From assembly GCA_964623885.1 (NCBI GenBank), contig CAZUVM010000072.1:1-60685 (forward strand): 60,685 nucleotides of DNA, in the 5' to 3' direction. Positions 10,157 through 18,601 of this stretch are shown here, one piece after another. This DNA comes from CAZUVM01 sp964623885 (lineage in GTDB: Bacteria; Verrucomicrobiota; Verrucomicrobiia; Limisphaerales; UBA8199). The notes under the pieces are model-generated. The model saw only the letters and a program-made list of their open reading frames with translations. It had not been told where the DNA came from and did no database searches. The position numbers and the translations under genes were made by a program. Numbering within the stretch: the first letter of the stretch is position 1; each line of letters opens with the position of its first letter.

Positions 10157-10999
10157 ATGGCCGATACGCTCTCCCATCCTGAAGTGCCGCTGTTCGCGAG
10201 TCCTTACGATCTGCGCGTCTCGCTCGGCGAGCAAGTTGGCGAACCGAATATCCGTGCCGCGCTCGAGAGCGGCGATTCCGGTTTCGTTCATTCCTTCACG
10301 ACCGGCTCGGCTGTTGATGGCCCAGGCGTGCGCGTCGTGGCCTGGCTCACCGGCTGCCAGTTCCGTTGCGTTTATTGTCACAACCCCGACACCTGGAAAA
10401 TGACCAACGGAATGCCCGTAACCGTGGCGCGCGCGGCCGAGCAACTACGCAAATACGCGCCAAGTTTGAAAACCATGAAAGGCGGCCTGACCATCAGCGG
10501 CGGCGAGCCCCTGATGCAGCATCGTTTTGTTCTCAATGTATTCCGCGAGGCCAAAAAAATGGGTGTTCACACCGCCCTGGATACCAATGGTTACCTCGGC
10601 GAGCGCTTGAGCGACGCCGATCTGAATTCCGTCGACCTCGTTTTGCTGGATTTGAAGGCCATGACTCCCGATCTGCACGAGCGGCTTACGGGCATGAGCA
10701 ATAAACCGGTCCATGAATTCGCCCGCCGCCTGGCGGCCCTTCGCCGGCCCGCCTGGGTGCGCTTCGTGTTGGTGCCCGGTTGGACCGACGACCTGGCCGA
10801 GGTGGAGCGCATTGCCGCCTTCGCCGCCAGCCTGGGGATTATCGAGCGCGTCGACGTGCTGCCATTTCATCAAATGGGCCGCTTCAAATGGGAAAAATTG
10901 AAAATGGAATATCAACTGGCGGACACCCAACCGCCCTCACGGGAAACGACGGATAAAGCCGTGGCCCGCTTTCGCGCGGCAGGGCTCCAGGCTTTTTGA
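10157..10999 (+). CDS. pflA: Pyruvate formate-lyase-activating enzyme
   Basis: Radical-SAM activase (280 aa) that installs the glycyl radical on PflB using a [4Fe-4S] cluster and S-adenosylmethionine. The CX3CX2C cluster motif is Cys67, Cys71, Cys74 (TGCQFRCVYCHNP). The SAM-binding TISGGEPLMQ and the DTNGY strand follow. It starts 4 bp after pflB. The protein is longer than E. coli PflA (246 aa) because of about 35 extra N-terminal residues before the FVHSFTTGSAVDGPGVR segment that begins the canonical fold; a downstream start cannot be excluded, but no better-placed ATG is seen. Confidence 0.94.
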   Translation: MADTLSHPEVPLFASPYDLRVSLGEQVGEPNIRAALESGDSGFVHSFTTGSAVDGPGVRVVAWLTGCQFRCVYCHNPDTWKMTNGMPVTVARAAEQLRKYAPSLKTMKGGLTISGGEPLMQHRFVLNVFREAKKMGVHTALDTNGYLGERLSDADLNSVDLVLLDLKAMTPDLHERLTGMSNKPVHEFARRLAALRRPAWVRFVLVPGWTDDLAEVERIAAFAASLGIIERVDVLPFHQMGRFKWEKLKMEYQLADTQPPSRETTDKAVARFRAAGLQAF

Positions 11000-11079
11000 A
11001 AACAAACAGCTACTTTCAAACAATCTCAAGTACATCACCAATCAATAAACCTCATAACGAAAAGGAATTCCACCGACCT

Positions 11080-12690
11080 ATGAATACAACACGTAACGAA
11101 GATAATGCCCCCTCCGCTTTGCCGGGTGGGGAATCGGCGCTGCCGCCAAATATCAACCGCCGCGCCTTTATGATGCGCAACGCCGTCATCGGCGCTGCCA
11201 TGGTCATGACCGGCCGGACCATGACACCCGAAGCGCGCGCCGTGCAAGCGGCCAAGGAAGCAGGCGCGCCTAAACTAGGCGCCACGCTCTCTCCCGACCT
11301 TAACGTCGTTAAACAATCCAAAGGTCCGGTCATGACCGTAATCGACGAGTTCTACAAAGTGGGTCCGGGCCCTTCCAGTTCGCATACCATCGGGCCCATG
11401 CGGATCACTTACGACTTCTACCAGCGTTGCAGCAAATTGCCCGCTGACCAACTCGCTAAAGCTACTGGGCTCAAGGTCCATCTCTATGGCAGCTTGAGCG
11501 CCACCGGCAAAGGTCACGGCACCGAGCGCGCCTCCCTTGCCGGCCTCCTGGGCAACGAACCGGCCACCGTTGACCCGCTGTTCCTCGACGCAATGAAGGA
11601 AAAGCCGGACCAATCCTATCCGGTCAAGCTTGGTGATAAGACTTTCAATCTGTCGCTGGCCGACATCATCTATGATTCGCCTAACGGCAACTTCCCGCAC
11701 CCCAACACCATGACCTGTAAACTCATGGCCGGTGACACGGCAGTATATGAGTTGGAGTATTACTCTCCGGGCGGCGGATTCTATGAGTGGAAGGGCTACA
11801 CGCCGCCGAAGAAGGGCCAGCCGAAATATCCCTACGCCACGATGAAGGAGCTGCGCCAGCACGCGGAGCAAAATAATCTCTCCATTGCCCAGTTGATGAT
11901 GGCGAACGAAGTGGCCATCTCCGGCAAAACCGAAGAGGAAATCAACGCGTTCCTGGACAAAATCGCCGGCGCGATGCTCGCCACGGTGAAGGCCGGTCTG
12001 GCGGTAAAGGAAGGCGTCCTGCCCGGCCCGATCAAACTGCACAGCAAGGCCGCCACTGTTTGGGCGCGCGCCCAGGACGATCAATACGAGAGCGACCGCG
12101 CCATTGCCTTGGTCTCCGCCTGCGCCCTGGCCGGTTCGGAGGAAAACGCCCGTGGTCACCTGGTCATCACCGCCCCGACCGGCGGCTCGGCTGGCGTCAT
12201 GCCAGCCATCGTCTATGCGCTCGTCGAGAGCAAGCGGAAACTCCCGATGGGCAAAGTCCGGGAAGGGCTGCTCGCTGGCGCCGCCATCGGTTACCTGTGC
12301 AAACACAACGCCACGCTTTCCGGCGCGGAGGGCGGCTGCCAGTCCGAGATCGGCGTCGCCTCCGCCATGACCGCCGCGTTCATTGCCCAGGTCATGGGCA
12401 GCACACCGCAAACCCTCGAAAACGCCGCCGAGTCCGCCCTCGAACATCACCTCGGCATGACCTGCGACCCGGTCGCCGGCTACGTCCAGGTTCCCTGCAT
12501 CGAGCGCTGCGCCTTCGGCGCCGTGAAAGCCTGGACCGCGTTCATGATCGCCACCAACGAGATCGAGTCGCGCCATCGCGTGGATCTCGATACCACCATC
12601 AAAACCTTGGCGGAAACCGGCCGCGACATGAGCACGAGATACAAGGAAACGAGCGAAGCGGGATTGGCTGCCAATCTCGTGCTCTGCTGA
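11080..12690 (+). CDS. sdaA: L-serine ammonia-lyase, iron-sulfur type, with Tat-like leader
   Basis: Single-chain Fe-S L-serine dehydratase (536 aa from ATG 11080) making pyruvate and ammonia from serine. The beta-domain signature GPGPSSSHTIGPMR and the alpha-domain cysteines Cys420 (GGCQSE), Cys462 (TCDP) and Cys473 (PCIER) that hold the [4Fe-4S] cluster are all present. The oddity is the N-terminus: a 26-residue polar stretch, then NRRAFMMRNAVIGAAMVMTG with a twin-arginine pair at 27-28 and a short hydrophobic run, resembling a Tat signal. Usual enzymes begin directly at the beta-domain. ATG 11080 is preferred because AAGGA precedes it; the frame also opens at a TTG (10996) on the pflA stop. 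It adds a serine-to-pyruvate entry to the operon. Confidence 0.92.
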   Translation: MNTTRNEDNAPSALPGGESALPPNINRRAFMMRNAVIGAAMVMTGRTMTPEARAVQAAKEAGAPKLGATLSPDLNVVKQSKGPVMTVIDEFYKVGPGPSSSHTIGPMRITYDFYQRCSKLPADQLAKATGLKVHLYGSLSATGKGHGTERASLAGLLGNEPATVDPLFLDAMKEKPDQSYPVKLGDKTFNLSLADIIYDSPNGNFPHPNTMTCKLMAGDTAVYELEYYSPGGGFYEWKGYTPPKKGQPKYPYATMKELRQHAEQNNLSIAQLMMANEVAISGKTEEEINAFLDKIAGAMLATVKAGLAVKEGVLPGPIKLHSKAATVWARAQDDQYESDRAIALVSACALAGSEENARGHLVITAPTGGSAGVMPAIVYALVESKRKLPMGKVREGLLAGAAIGYLCKHNATLSGAEGGCQSEIGVASAMTAAFIAQVMGSTPQTLENAAESALEHHLGMTCDPVAGYVQVPCIERCAFGAVKAWTAFMIATNEIESRHRVDLDTTIKTLAETGRDMSTRYKETSEAGLAANLVLC

Positions 12691-12727
12691 AAATAAAACA
12701 GCGCCAGAAATGATCGAGCATCCGCAT

Positions 12728-12775
12728 GTAGCGCGGGCGTCCTCGCCTGCGGGTTTTGGCAGCGTCTCGCTGGCT
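12728..12775. repeat. REP-like double hairpin beginning GTAGCGC
   Basis: Between the serine dehydratase stop and the MFS start are two small adjacent hairpins. The first pairs GCGGGCG with CGCCTGC around a TCCT loop; the second pairs CAGCG with CGCTG. The leading GTAGCGC also opens the hairpins at 36073 and 51292. It could be a REP-type repeat that partly insulates the MFS gene from the upstream operon. Confidence 0.5.
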
Positions 12776-12813
12776 CACTGGTGCAATCAGTTGCAATAAA
12801 AGTGGCCCAACGA

Positions 12814-14085
12814 ATGAGCTCACGATTCCCTGTCTCGGCAATTGCGGCGTGGCTGCTGGTGGCGGTTTACTACTTCTACCAGTATGCCTTGCGCTCCGCG
12901 CCGAGCGTAATGATGCCGCAATTGTCGGACGCGTTTAACGCCAATGCCCTGGGCGTGGCCTCCATCGTCGGTCTGTTTTACTACGGGTATTCACCCTTCA
13001 GCCTGGTGGCCGGGACCGCCCTGGACCGCTTCGGCGCAAAATCCGTGGTTCCCATCGGCGCGGCACTGGTCGGTATCGGCTCCTTGTTGTTCGGAACCGG
13101 CAACGTCCTGGCCGCGCAGATCGGCCGGTTCATTCAAGGCGCCGGAGGCGTGTTCGCCCTTATTGGCGCGGTCTATCTCGTGACGCGGAGTTTCCCCGCT
13201 TCCGCCGCCGCCTCGTTTATCGGCGCCACGCAATTGTTTGGGATGGCCGGCGGGTCGGCCGGACAGTTCTGCGTCGGCCCGCTCATTCAGCGCGGGCTGA
13301 GCTGGAATCGGTTCTGGATTTACGCTGGCATTGCGGGTTTGGCCATCAGTGGTTGCCTGCTCTTCTTCCTGCCCCGGGAATCGCGCCCGGCCGACGCAGC
13401 CCGGGGTGGCGGATTTGCGAACATGTTCAACTCGCTCAAAAAAGTGTTTCTCAACCCCCAATCCATCCTGTGCGGTTTCATTGCCGGGTTGCTCTTCATT
13501 CCCACAACTATTTTCGGCATGACCTGGGGCGTGCGGTTCCTACAGGAAGCGCACGGACGCGAGTACCAACAGGCGGTGTCGCTGGCGGCCACCGTGCCGC
13601 TCGGCTGGATGGTCGGCTGCCCGTTGCTGGGATTCATTTCCGATCGCTTGGGCCGGCGCAAACCCGTCATCTTTGGCGGCACGATCGTGTTGCTGGTCGT
13701 GTTCGCCTGGATCCTGTTCGGCAACCCCGCCATCCTGCGCGGGCCGGTCCTGGGAATCGTCATGGGCATCGCCTCTGGCGCAGCCATGCTGCCCTATACC
13801 GTCATCAAAGAATTGAACCCTCCGGAGCTAGGCGGCTCGGCGACCGGCGTGATCAATTTCGTCAACTTCACCTTCAGCGCCTTCCTTAGCCCAGTGTTCG
13901 GCTCGCGGCTTGTCCAGGTTTCCGATGGCGCAGACGCGCTTGATTTGGCCCATTACCAGGCCGGCTTCGCCCCGCTGCTCTGTGGCGTCGCCCTCGCTCT
14001 GATCCTGACCTGCTTCCTGAGAGAAACTGGCACCTCCATGAAACGTCCCCCCGCCGAAATACTCCGGGAAGAAGCCTGCGCATAA
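12814..14085 (+). CDS. MFS transporter
   Basis: Major facilitator superfamily permease (423 aa from ATG 12814) with about 12 predicted membrane spans. The helix 2-3 loop signature appears as DRFGAKSVV, with the symmetry-related copy SDRLGRRKPV after helix 8. It begins with the hydrophobic AIAAWLLVAVYYFYQYALR, fitting helix 1. A GTG at 12781 in the same frame would add 11 polar residues; the ATG is preferred. It lies 123 bp after the serine dehydratase, separated by a REP-like hairpin, so it may be an end-of-operon gene or a separate unit. Substrate is unknown; organic acid or amino-acid-like substrates are suggested only by location. Confidence 0.85.
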   Translation: MSSRFPVSAIAAWLLVAVYYFYQYALRSAPSVMMPQLSDAFNANALGVASIVGLFYYGYSPFSLVAGTALDRFGAKSVVPIGAALVGIGSLLFGTGNVLAAQIGRFIQGAGGVFALIGAVYLVTRSFPASAAASFIGATQLFGMAGGSAGQFCVGPLIQRGLSWNRFWIYAGIAGLAISGCLLFFLPRESRPADAARGGGFANMFNSLKKVFLNPQSILCGFIAGLLFIPTTIFGMTWGVRFLQEAHGREYQQAVSLAATVPLGWMVGCPLLGFISDRLGRRKPVIFGGTIVLLVVFAWILFGNPAILRGPVLGIVMGIASGAAMLPYTVIKELNPPELGGSATGVINFVNFTFSAFLSPVFGSRLVQVSDGADALDLAHYQAGFAPLLCGVALALILTCFLRETGTSMKRPPAEILREEACA

Positions 14086-14127
14086 CGGTGCAACACCAAA
14101 CCGTCTAAGAATTCAAATAAACCAAAC

Positions 14128-14157
14128 GCGCCACTCGTGCCGATGCCCGAGTGGCGC
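14128..14157. terminator. Bidirectional intrinsic terminator
   Basis: Perfect 10 bp stem GCGCCACTCG (14128-14137) / CGAGTGGCGC (14148-14157) with a 10 nt loop, in the convergent gap between the MFS gene and the beta-barrel gene. On the minus strand it is followed by the T-rich GTTTGGTTTATTTG, so it should end the minus-strand gene efficiently. The plus-strand side lacks a T-run. Confidence 0.75.
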
Positions 14158-14192
14158 TTGGAGGAACCCAGTCGAGGAAGTTCTGCCCGGAC

Positions 14193-14714
14193 TCAGAGCG
14201 AAAATCGGACGCCCAGCCGCAGGAACGCGCCATTCTGCGAGGCGGACGAGTTGGCAATCCGCCACTGAAAATCAGCGAATGCATCCAGGCGCTTGAAGGC
14301 TCGGAAGTCCAGCCCGACACCGAGCGCCTCAAACCAATAGTCGCGGTCAAACTGGTATCCGAGAGTGGCCACTCCGTAAGGAGCTAACTTCTTAAGGGGG
14401 AGCCGGAAATAGCTTTCAAATTCTATATTATCCAGAAACGTTCCGCCGGTGTCGGTCCAATAAGTGGCGGCACCTATGCCAATCTTGTCGGTAATGAAAT
14501 AGGTGCCAGCAACTCCGGCGCCCCATTTCCCGCCTGCCTGATCTACATACGTGCCGAAGGGCGATATGTCGATTTCGCCTTTCTGAAATTCCTTAGTCTC
14601 GTCGGAGCCGGCGTTTGAGGCGGGCGCATTGGTCTGAGCCATCACTGACTGGCCCGTAACTGTGACTATACCCAAAACCAGCAGTGCTTTGAGAATCCTC
14701 TTCATTGATTTCAT
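14193..14714 (-). CDS. Small outer-membrane beta-barrel protein
   Basis: Secreted protein of 173 aa. An N-terminal Sec signal (MKSMKRILKALLVLGIVTVTGQSVMA, cut after AxA) precedes a body with alternating hydrophobic strands: GKWGAGVAGTYFITDKIGIGAATYW, FESYFRLPLKKLAPYGVATLGYQF, YWFEALGVGLDFRAF and the C-terminal strand GAFLRLGVRFSL ending in the aromatic-x-Leu pattern expected of barrel proteins. Size suggests an 8-strand barrel of the OmpA/OmpW-like type. No function can be assigned. A second in-frame ATG three codons in is an equally good start. It is terminated by the hairpin at 14128. Confidence 0.78.
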   Translation of the reverse strand: MKSMKRILKALLVLGIVTVTGQSVMAQTNAPASNAGSDETKEFQKGEIDISPFGTYVDQAGGKWGAGVAGTYFITDKIGIGAATYWTDTGGTFLDNIEFESYFRLPLKKLAPYGVATLGYQFDRDYWFEALGVGLDFRAFKRLDAFADFQWRIANSSASQNGAFLRLGVRFSL

Positions 14715-14992
14715 ACATTAAGGTTGTGCGTGTTACGATTGGTTCTGATCGTTATTCCAGTTTGCCCATTATTGTGGCGCGGCGTTCTTCCCCAATTAAT
14801 AGGGCGGACCCTCGACCGGCCTAATGAACAACGCCGCGCAGCTGTTTGTTGGGCAAAAGCTATGCCAATCAACTGTGTTGGGGTTTGGCGGGCGCTACGC
14901 CGCTATCTGCCAATACCTTAAGAAAGGCCAACGAAAGAGAGCGTGTCTGGCTGACCGCGCGGAAAGGTTGACCGGTCGACTTTCCGTCAGGT

Positions 14993-15400
14993 TTATCGCC
15001 CCTTGCGGTGTCTCGCTTCAGCATCAAAGTGCCGGTCCCCGGCATTATTCCGGGGATCAATCAACGCCTTATTGCAGTAAGTGGCTTTCTCAAATTCACG
15101 TATGTTCATTGAGAGAATGGAGAGGTCGGGGAGCATCGCGTTCAGTCGCTCGACTATCTTGCTCGACAGGTTGGCTTTTTGTTCCGTGGTTCTGCCTTCC
15201 ATGATATTTCCGAAAATGTGAATGAAATCCTTTTTGTCGGTGCCTAACTTAAAATGTTGATAAGGCCGAAGCCGAACCTTGATGTCGTTCAAGGCAAAAA
15301 GCCCGGTCGCTTCAGCGGTGTCATACACGGCCTGCATAATTTCTTCGGGTGCTTTTTGCCGAAGCACACTTTCCGAACATTCAATGATGAAGTGCGGCAT
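14993..15400 (-). CDS. 5-carboxymethyl-2-hydroxymuconate isomerase (CHMI)-like protein
   Basis: Tautomerase-superfamily protein (135 aa) starting MPHFIIECSE, matching the CHMI/HpaF-type start in which Pro after the initiator Met is the catalytic base. The body (TGLFALNDIKVRLRPYQHFKLG, FIHIFGNIMEGRTTEQK) follows the family layout and length. CHMI acts in homoprotocatechuate breakdown, but no other gene of that pathway is nearby, so the true substrate is open. The last ~25 residues (NNAGDRHFDAEARHRKGR) are charged and look like an extension. It is a lone minus-strand gene, 278 bp from the barrel gene on the same strand. Confidence 0.8.
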   Translation of the reverse strand: MPHFIIECSESVLRQKAPEEIMQAVYDTAEATGLFALNDIKVRLRPYQHFKLGTDKKDFIHIFGNIMEGRTTEQKANLSSKIVERLNAMLPDLSILSMNIREFEKATYCNKALIDPRNNAGDRHFDAEARHRKGR

Positions 15401-15549
15401 GGTCGAGGGTCCTTATGCGCTGAGCCAATCCTGATCTAATGGGGGATATCAGTCAATCCGGTCAGTTTGTTGTGATGTTGGAGTGGTGATTTGAACGTGC
15501 TGACATTCGCTGGTGACACAGAACCGCGGCCTCAGTAGCTTTTGTCATC

Positions 15550-16815
15550 ATGTACGGCGATACGGCGTCCGGAATTGATTCTTCGCAGCTGGATTCACGC
15601 AGGCGCTGCGAGCGGGGACCCCTCGCGCTCCGCTGGCGTTTTCCAAACGCTATCTTGGCACGGGTCGGAGCAGTGTGGTTTTTGCTGGCCATCGCCGGGC
15701 CGTTAGCTTGCGGCCAAACCAATATCGTTGCAGACGGTGGCCTAACTAATTCGTCCTCGAAGTTTCGTTCACCGGAGGACGGCTGGCTGGATGTGAGTGG
15801 GTTCCTGGAGGAGAAATACGGTTTCATCCCTGTAGTGGCGCCGATCACTGAGCCCGCCGTAGGTTATGGCGCAGCAGGTGGACTTCTGTTTTTGAGCAAG
15901 CCACTGCCCAACGCAGAGGATGGACTTGGCCGGCCCAATATGACAATGGTCGCTGGCTTTGGGACCGAGAACGGCACGTGGGGCACCATGGCTGGTGACA
16001 TGCGTTACTGGCTCGACGAACATCTCCAAACCCTGGTGGGCGTCATTTACTCTTCGGTGAACCTCGACTTTTACGGCCTCGGAAATGACGCCTTGTTAAG
16101 CAACAATCCTCTACGTTACAACCTCGAGCCGAAGGGAACCACGGCACGAGCCAAGTATCGTTTCGGTGACACACGCATTTGGGCGGGGTTAAACTATGCT
16201 TTCTCAGCGACGGAGGTCACGTTCGACAAACCTTCGGGCACGCCTGGGGAGCCGCAATTTCAGCACCAATCGAATGTGGGCGGGTTCACACCGTCATTGA
16301 CTTGGGACACGCGCGACAACTTCTTCACGCCGAACCGCGGCACCTATCTCGAAGTCTCGGGAGGATTCTTCAGCCCGGCTTTCGGCGCCGACAACAATTT
16401 CCAGCGCGCCAACCTGATCGCAATGCAATTTGTGCCGCTGGGCTCGACCATTTTCCTTGGGGTGCGAGCGGAAGGCGCGGCCAGTTTCGGCAACGAACCA
16501 TTCTACCTGCGTCCCTACATCAGCTTGCGGGGCGCGCCGACTCTGCGGTACCAGGGCGAGGACGTCGCCCAGATTGAGACGGAGTTGAGATGGCAATTCT
16601 GGAAGCGCTTCAGCCTGGTCGGTTTCGTCGGCGGCGGCGCGGCCTGGAACCATTTCGAGCATTTCGACAGCACGCAAACAATCGTCACCGGCGGCGCAGG
16701 GTTCCGTTACGAGATCGCGCGCGCTTATGGCCTGCACATGGGCCTGGACCTTGCCTTCGGCCCGGACAACACGGCCGTTTACATCCAGTTTGGCAGCGCC
16801 TGGGCAAGACCCTGA
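15550..16815 (+). CDS. BamA/Omp85-type surface antigen barrel protein
   Basis: Outer-membrane protein (421 aa) resembling the C-terminal 16-strand barrel of the Omp85/BamA family (Bac_surface_Ag). Seen are repeated beta-hairpin patterns, the segment FTPSLTWDTRDNFFTPNRGTYLEVSGGFF, which is the usual DxRDNxxxPxxG strand, and a C-terminal strand LHMGLDLAFGPDNTAVYIQFGSAW. A hydrophobic leader (ARVGAVWFLLAIAGPLACGQ) starts about 37 residues in, so the annotated ATG may be upstream of the real one. No POTRA domains are visible, so it is not BamA itself but a short POTRA-less relative. Function unknown. Confidence 0.82.
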   Translation: MYGDTASGIDSSQLDSRRRCERGPLALRWRFPNAILARVGAVWFLLAIAGPLACGQTNIVADGGLTNSSSKFRSPEDGWLDVSGFLEEKYGFIPVVAPITEPAVGYGAAGGLLFLSKPLPNAEDGLGRPNMTMVAGFGTENGTWGTMAGDMRYWLDEHLQTLVGVIYSSVNLDFYGLGNDALLSNNPLRYNLEPKGTTARAKYRFGDTRIWAGLNYAFSATEVTFDKPSGTPGEPQFQHQSNVGGFTPSLTWDTRDNFFTPNRGTYLEVSGGFFSPAFGADNNFQRANLIAMQFVPLGSTIFLGVRAEGAASFGNEPFYLRPYISLRGAPTLRYQGEDVAQIETELRWQFWKRFSLVGFVGGGAAWNHFEHFDSTQTIVTGGAGFRYEIARAYGLHMGLDLAFGPDNTAVYIQFGSAWARP

Positions 16816-16873
16816 GTAAATGCTACCTCAAACCGTTGTTCGCCAATAGCCGGTCGCTCGGGGTGAGGTTGTA

Positions 16874-17392
16874 TTACCTGGACTTGAGCGCGTCGTTGAT
16901 TTCTTCGATGGCGTCGTCGATCTTCCTAACTTTCTTGCTCGATAAACCAATGCGCGCCTGTTCGAGCATCCCCCTGGCGGCGCGCAGTTGTTCTTCGGCA
17001 GCGCCTTGCCGGAGCACGTAGTGCCCGCCTACCCACACCCAGCCGCCGCCAACACCAATGGTCCAGTAGCTTGGCATCCACACGTAGTCCGGACCAGGTG
17101 AAGCCGGTATGGAGTCCATGTGTGGCGCGGGAGCCATCTGAGTTGCATCCGGCGCGGGCGCGGGTTGAGCCTGGGTATAAGTGCTGGCCGGAGGAGCAGT
17201 CTGGGGCGTGAGAGGCGCCGACACAGCAGGGGGCGCGCTTATTTGCTGGGGCGGATACCGATATGCCTGCGGCCCCTGATAGTAAGGCACCTGGTACGAG
17301 GGTGGCGTTTCAGTTGGAGTTGAGGAGCAACCTGCTAACAGGGTCGCGATGCCGGCAATGGAAGGTACCATTAAAACAAACTTCATATTCAT
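16874..17392 (-). CDS. YXWGXW-like lipoprotein
   Basis: Lipoprotein of 172 aa. The signal peptide MNMKFVLMVPSIAGIATLLAGC ends in a lipobox (LLAGC). A Pro/Gln/Tyr-rich low-complexity stretch (about 25-95) is followed by PDYVWMPSYW and GGWVWVGGHYV, resembling the YXWGXW repeats found in small envelope proteins. The C-terminus is a charged helix (AAEEQLRAARGMLEQARIGLSSKKVRKIDDAIEEINDALKSR). Probably anchored in the outer membrane; role unknown. The two close ATGs (17392, 17386) are both usable. Confidence 0.75.
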   Translation of the reverse strand: MNMKFVLMVPSIAGIATLLAGCSSTPTETPPSYQVPYYQGPQAYRYPPQQISAPPAVSAPLTPQTAPPASTYTQAQPAPAPDATQMAPAPHMDSIPASPGPDYVWMPSYWTIGVGGGWVWVGGHYVLRQGAAEEQLRAARGMLEQARIGLSSKKVRKIDDAIEEINDALKSR

Positions 17393-17728
17393 ACAAACGA
17401 CCTATTGTAGTGTTATCTGCTTGCGAACGAACATTCCCCGTTCAATTCACAACCATTTGTGATTTGCTAACCCCTTGGTCCCCGATGGTGGCCTGCGCCA
17501 CCCTGACGCGTATCAGATGGAAGGTGTTGCTGTTGCAGTTGAACCAATCTGACAACAACAGCCACCTCGACAGCTTCAAGCTATCATCATGCCGCGTCTT
17601 TAAGCAAAGCTCGCTGGCATGATAACTACTTGACATGGAATAAGATGTGATCCGCGGCTAACGCGGAAGAGGCTTAGTCGAAACCACCTGTCGTGGTCGA
17701 TATGTCGCTCCAGAGTCGGAATACCGAC
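17393..17728. other. Intergenic region without a recognised gene
   Basis: 336 bp between two minus-strand envelope genes. It should carry the lipoprotein promoter on its left side. Two small inverted repeats, CCGCG/CGCGG near 17652-17667 and ACCAC/GTGGT near 17685-17697, might terminate the gene at 17729-18595. No credible coding frame was seen. Confidence 0.5.
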
Positions 17729-18595
17729 TTAGTTGTTCCTCGGGTACACGAGCGATACCTGTATCCGAACCAGCCACCTCGCCGCGCCTTCAGAGCGCTC
17801 AATATTATAATATGTGCCAAACTGGACGCTCAGCGTGTGTTTGTTCATCTGGAATTCCTTGCCGACATCAAGGCCTATCGGAATGGTCCATCGCTTATCG
17901 GCAGGTGCGTTCCAATCCGCTGTCATCGCCGAGTCAAATCCCAGGAACCAGCCGGTCTCAAAATTATAGCTGATTACCGGCTCGAACGTGGATTGGCTAA
18001 CCGCCGCGCGATCGTTTTGACCCGCGAAAGACCAGATGTGATTTGCCAGAATACCATTCACCCACGGTCCGCTGATGAAAACCAGGCCCGCCGCCGGTCC
18101 GGCGCACCATTTGCCCGTTCCCAATGAAGCCTCGGTGGCGGTTGGCGCAGAAAAGACCGGCCCTAGGCCCCAAATCCATTTGTCGAAGAATCCGGGCGTA
18201 AGATAGGTTTGAAACTCAATGTCACCAAAGCCGAGTTTTCGATGCGGCTGCTCGGTGGCCAGCAAACTAAGACTCGTCCGGGTGATGAGTATCCAATCCT
18301 GGCTCAGCGAGACCGGGATCGCCGGTTGGACGTTAAACCCGCCAGCCGTCCCGTTTGCCGGACCCACATCCAGACTGCTCGAAAGTTGCAGCGGAATGGT
18401 AATTTGATTCGCGAATGGATTGTGCTTTTCTTTCGCCAATTCCTGAGTCGAGGGCGAAAGCGTTGTGGCCTCATCCTGCGTGGCGTCGCCGGCGTTCACA
18501 TTGGGCAACCAGATGCTGATGAACACCAAACCCACGTTCCACCAACACGTCCAAAACTCAGTAGCGGACAGCACGCGCGATTCTGAGCTCTGCAC
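17729..18595 (-). CDS. Outer-membrane barrel protein (neuromedin U/MetA-pathway OMP type)
   Basis: Secreted protein of 288 aa, read from a GTG start 6 bp after the preceding gene's stop. A hydrophobic leader (WWNVGLVFISIWLPNVNA) is followed by a long beta-rich body: ANQITIPLQLSSSLDVG, QPAIPVSLSQDWILITRTSLSLL, GFGDIEFQTYLTP, WIWGLGPVFSAPTATEASLGTGKW, and a terminal strand ARWLVRIQVSLVYPRNN. This layout matches the outer-membrane 'transporter/neuromedin U-like' family often misnamed in databases. It closes a three-gene minus-strand unit with the PstS-like and helical lipoprotein genes. Barrel assignment is from strand pattern only. Confidence 0.72.
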   Translation of the reverse strand: MQSSESRVLSATEFWTCWWNVGLVFISIWLPNVNAGDATQDEATTLSPSTQELAKEKHNPFANQITIPLQLSSSLDVGPANGTAGGFNVQPAIPVSLSQDWILITRTSLSLLATEQPHRKLGFGDIEFQTYLTPGFFDKWIWGLGPVFSAPTATEASLGTGKWCAGPAAGLVFISGPWVNGILANHIWSFAGQNDRAAVSQSTFEPVISYNFETGWFLGFDSAMTADWNAPADKRWTIPIGLDVGKEFQMNKHTLSVQFGTYYNIERSEGAARWLVRIQVSLVYPRNN

Positions 18596-18601
18596 TTTGA
18601 A

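Noticed and set aside
11275..12576. 433-codon open frame antisense to the serine dehydratase
   Set aside because: It exactly shadows a well-supported gene; GC-rich third positions create long antisense frames. No recognisable motif.
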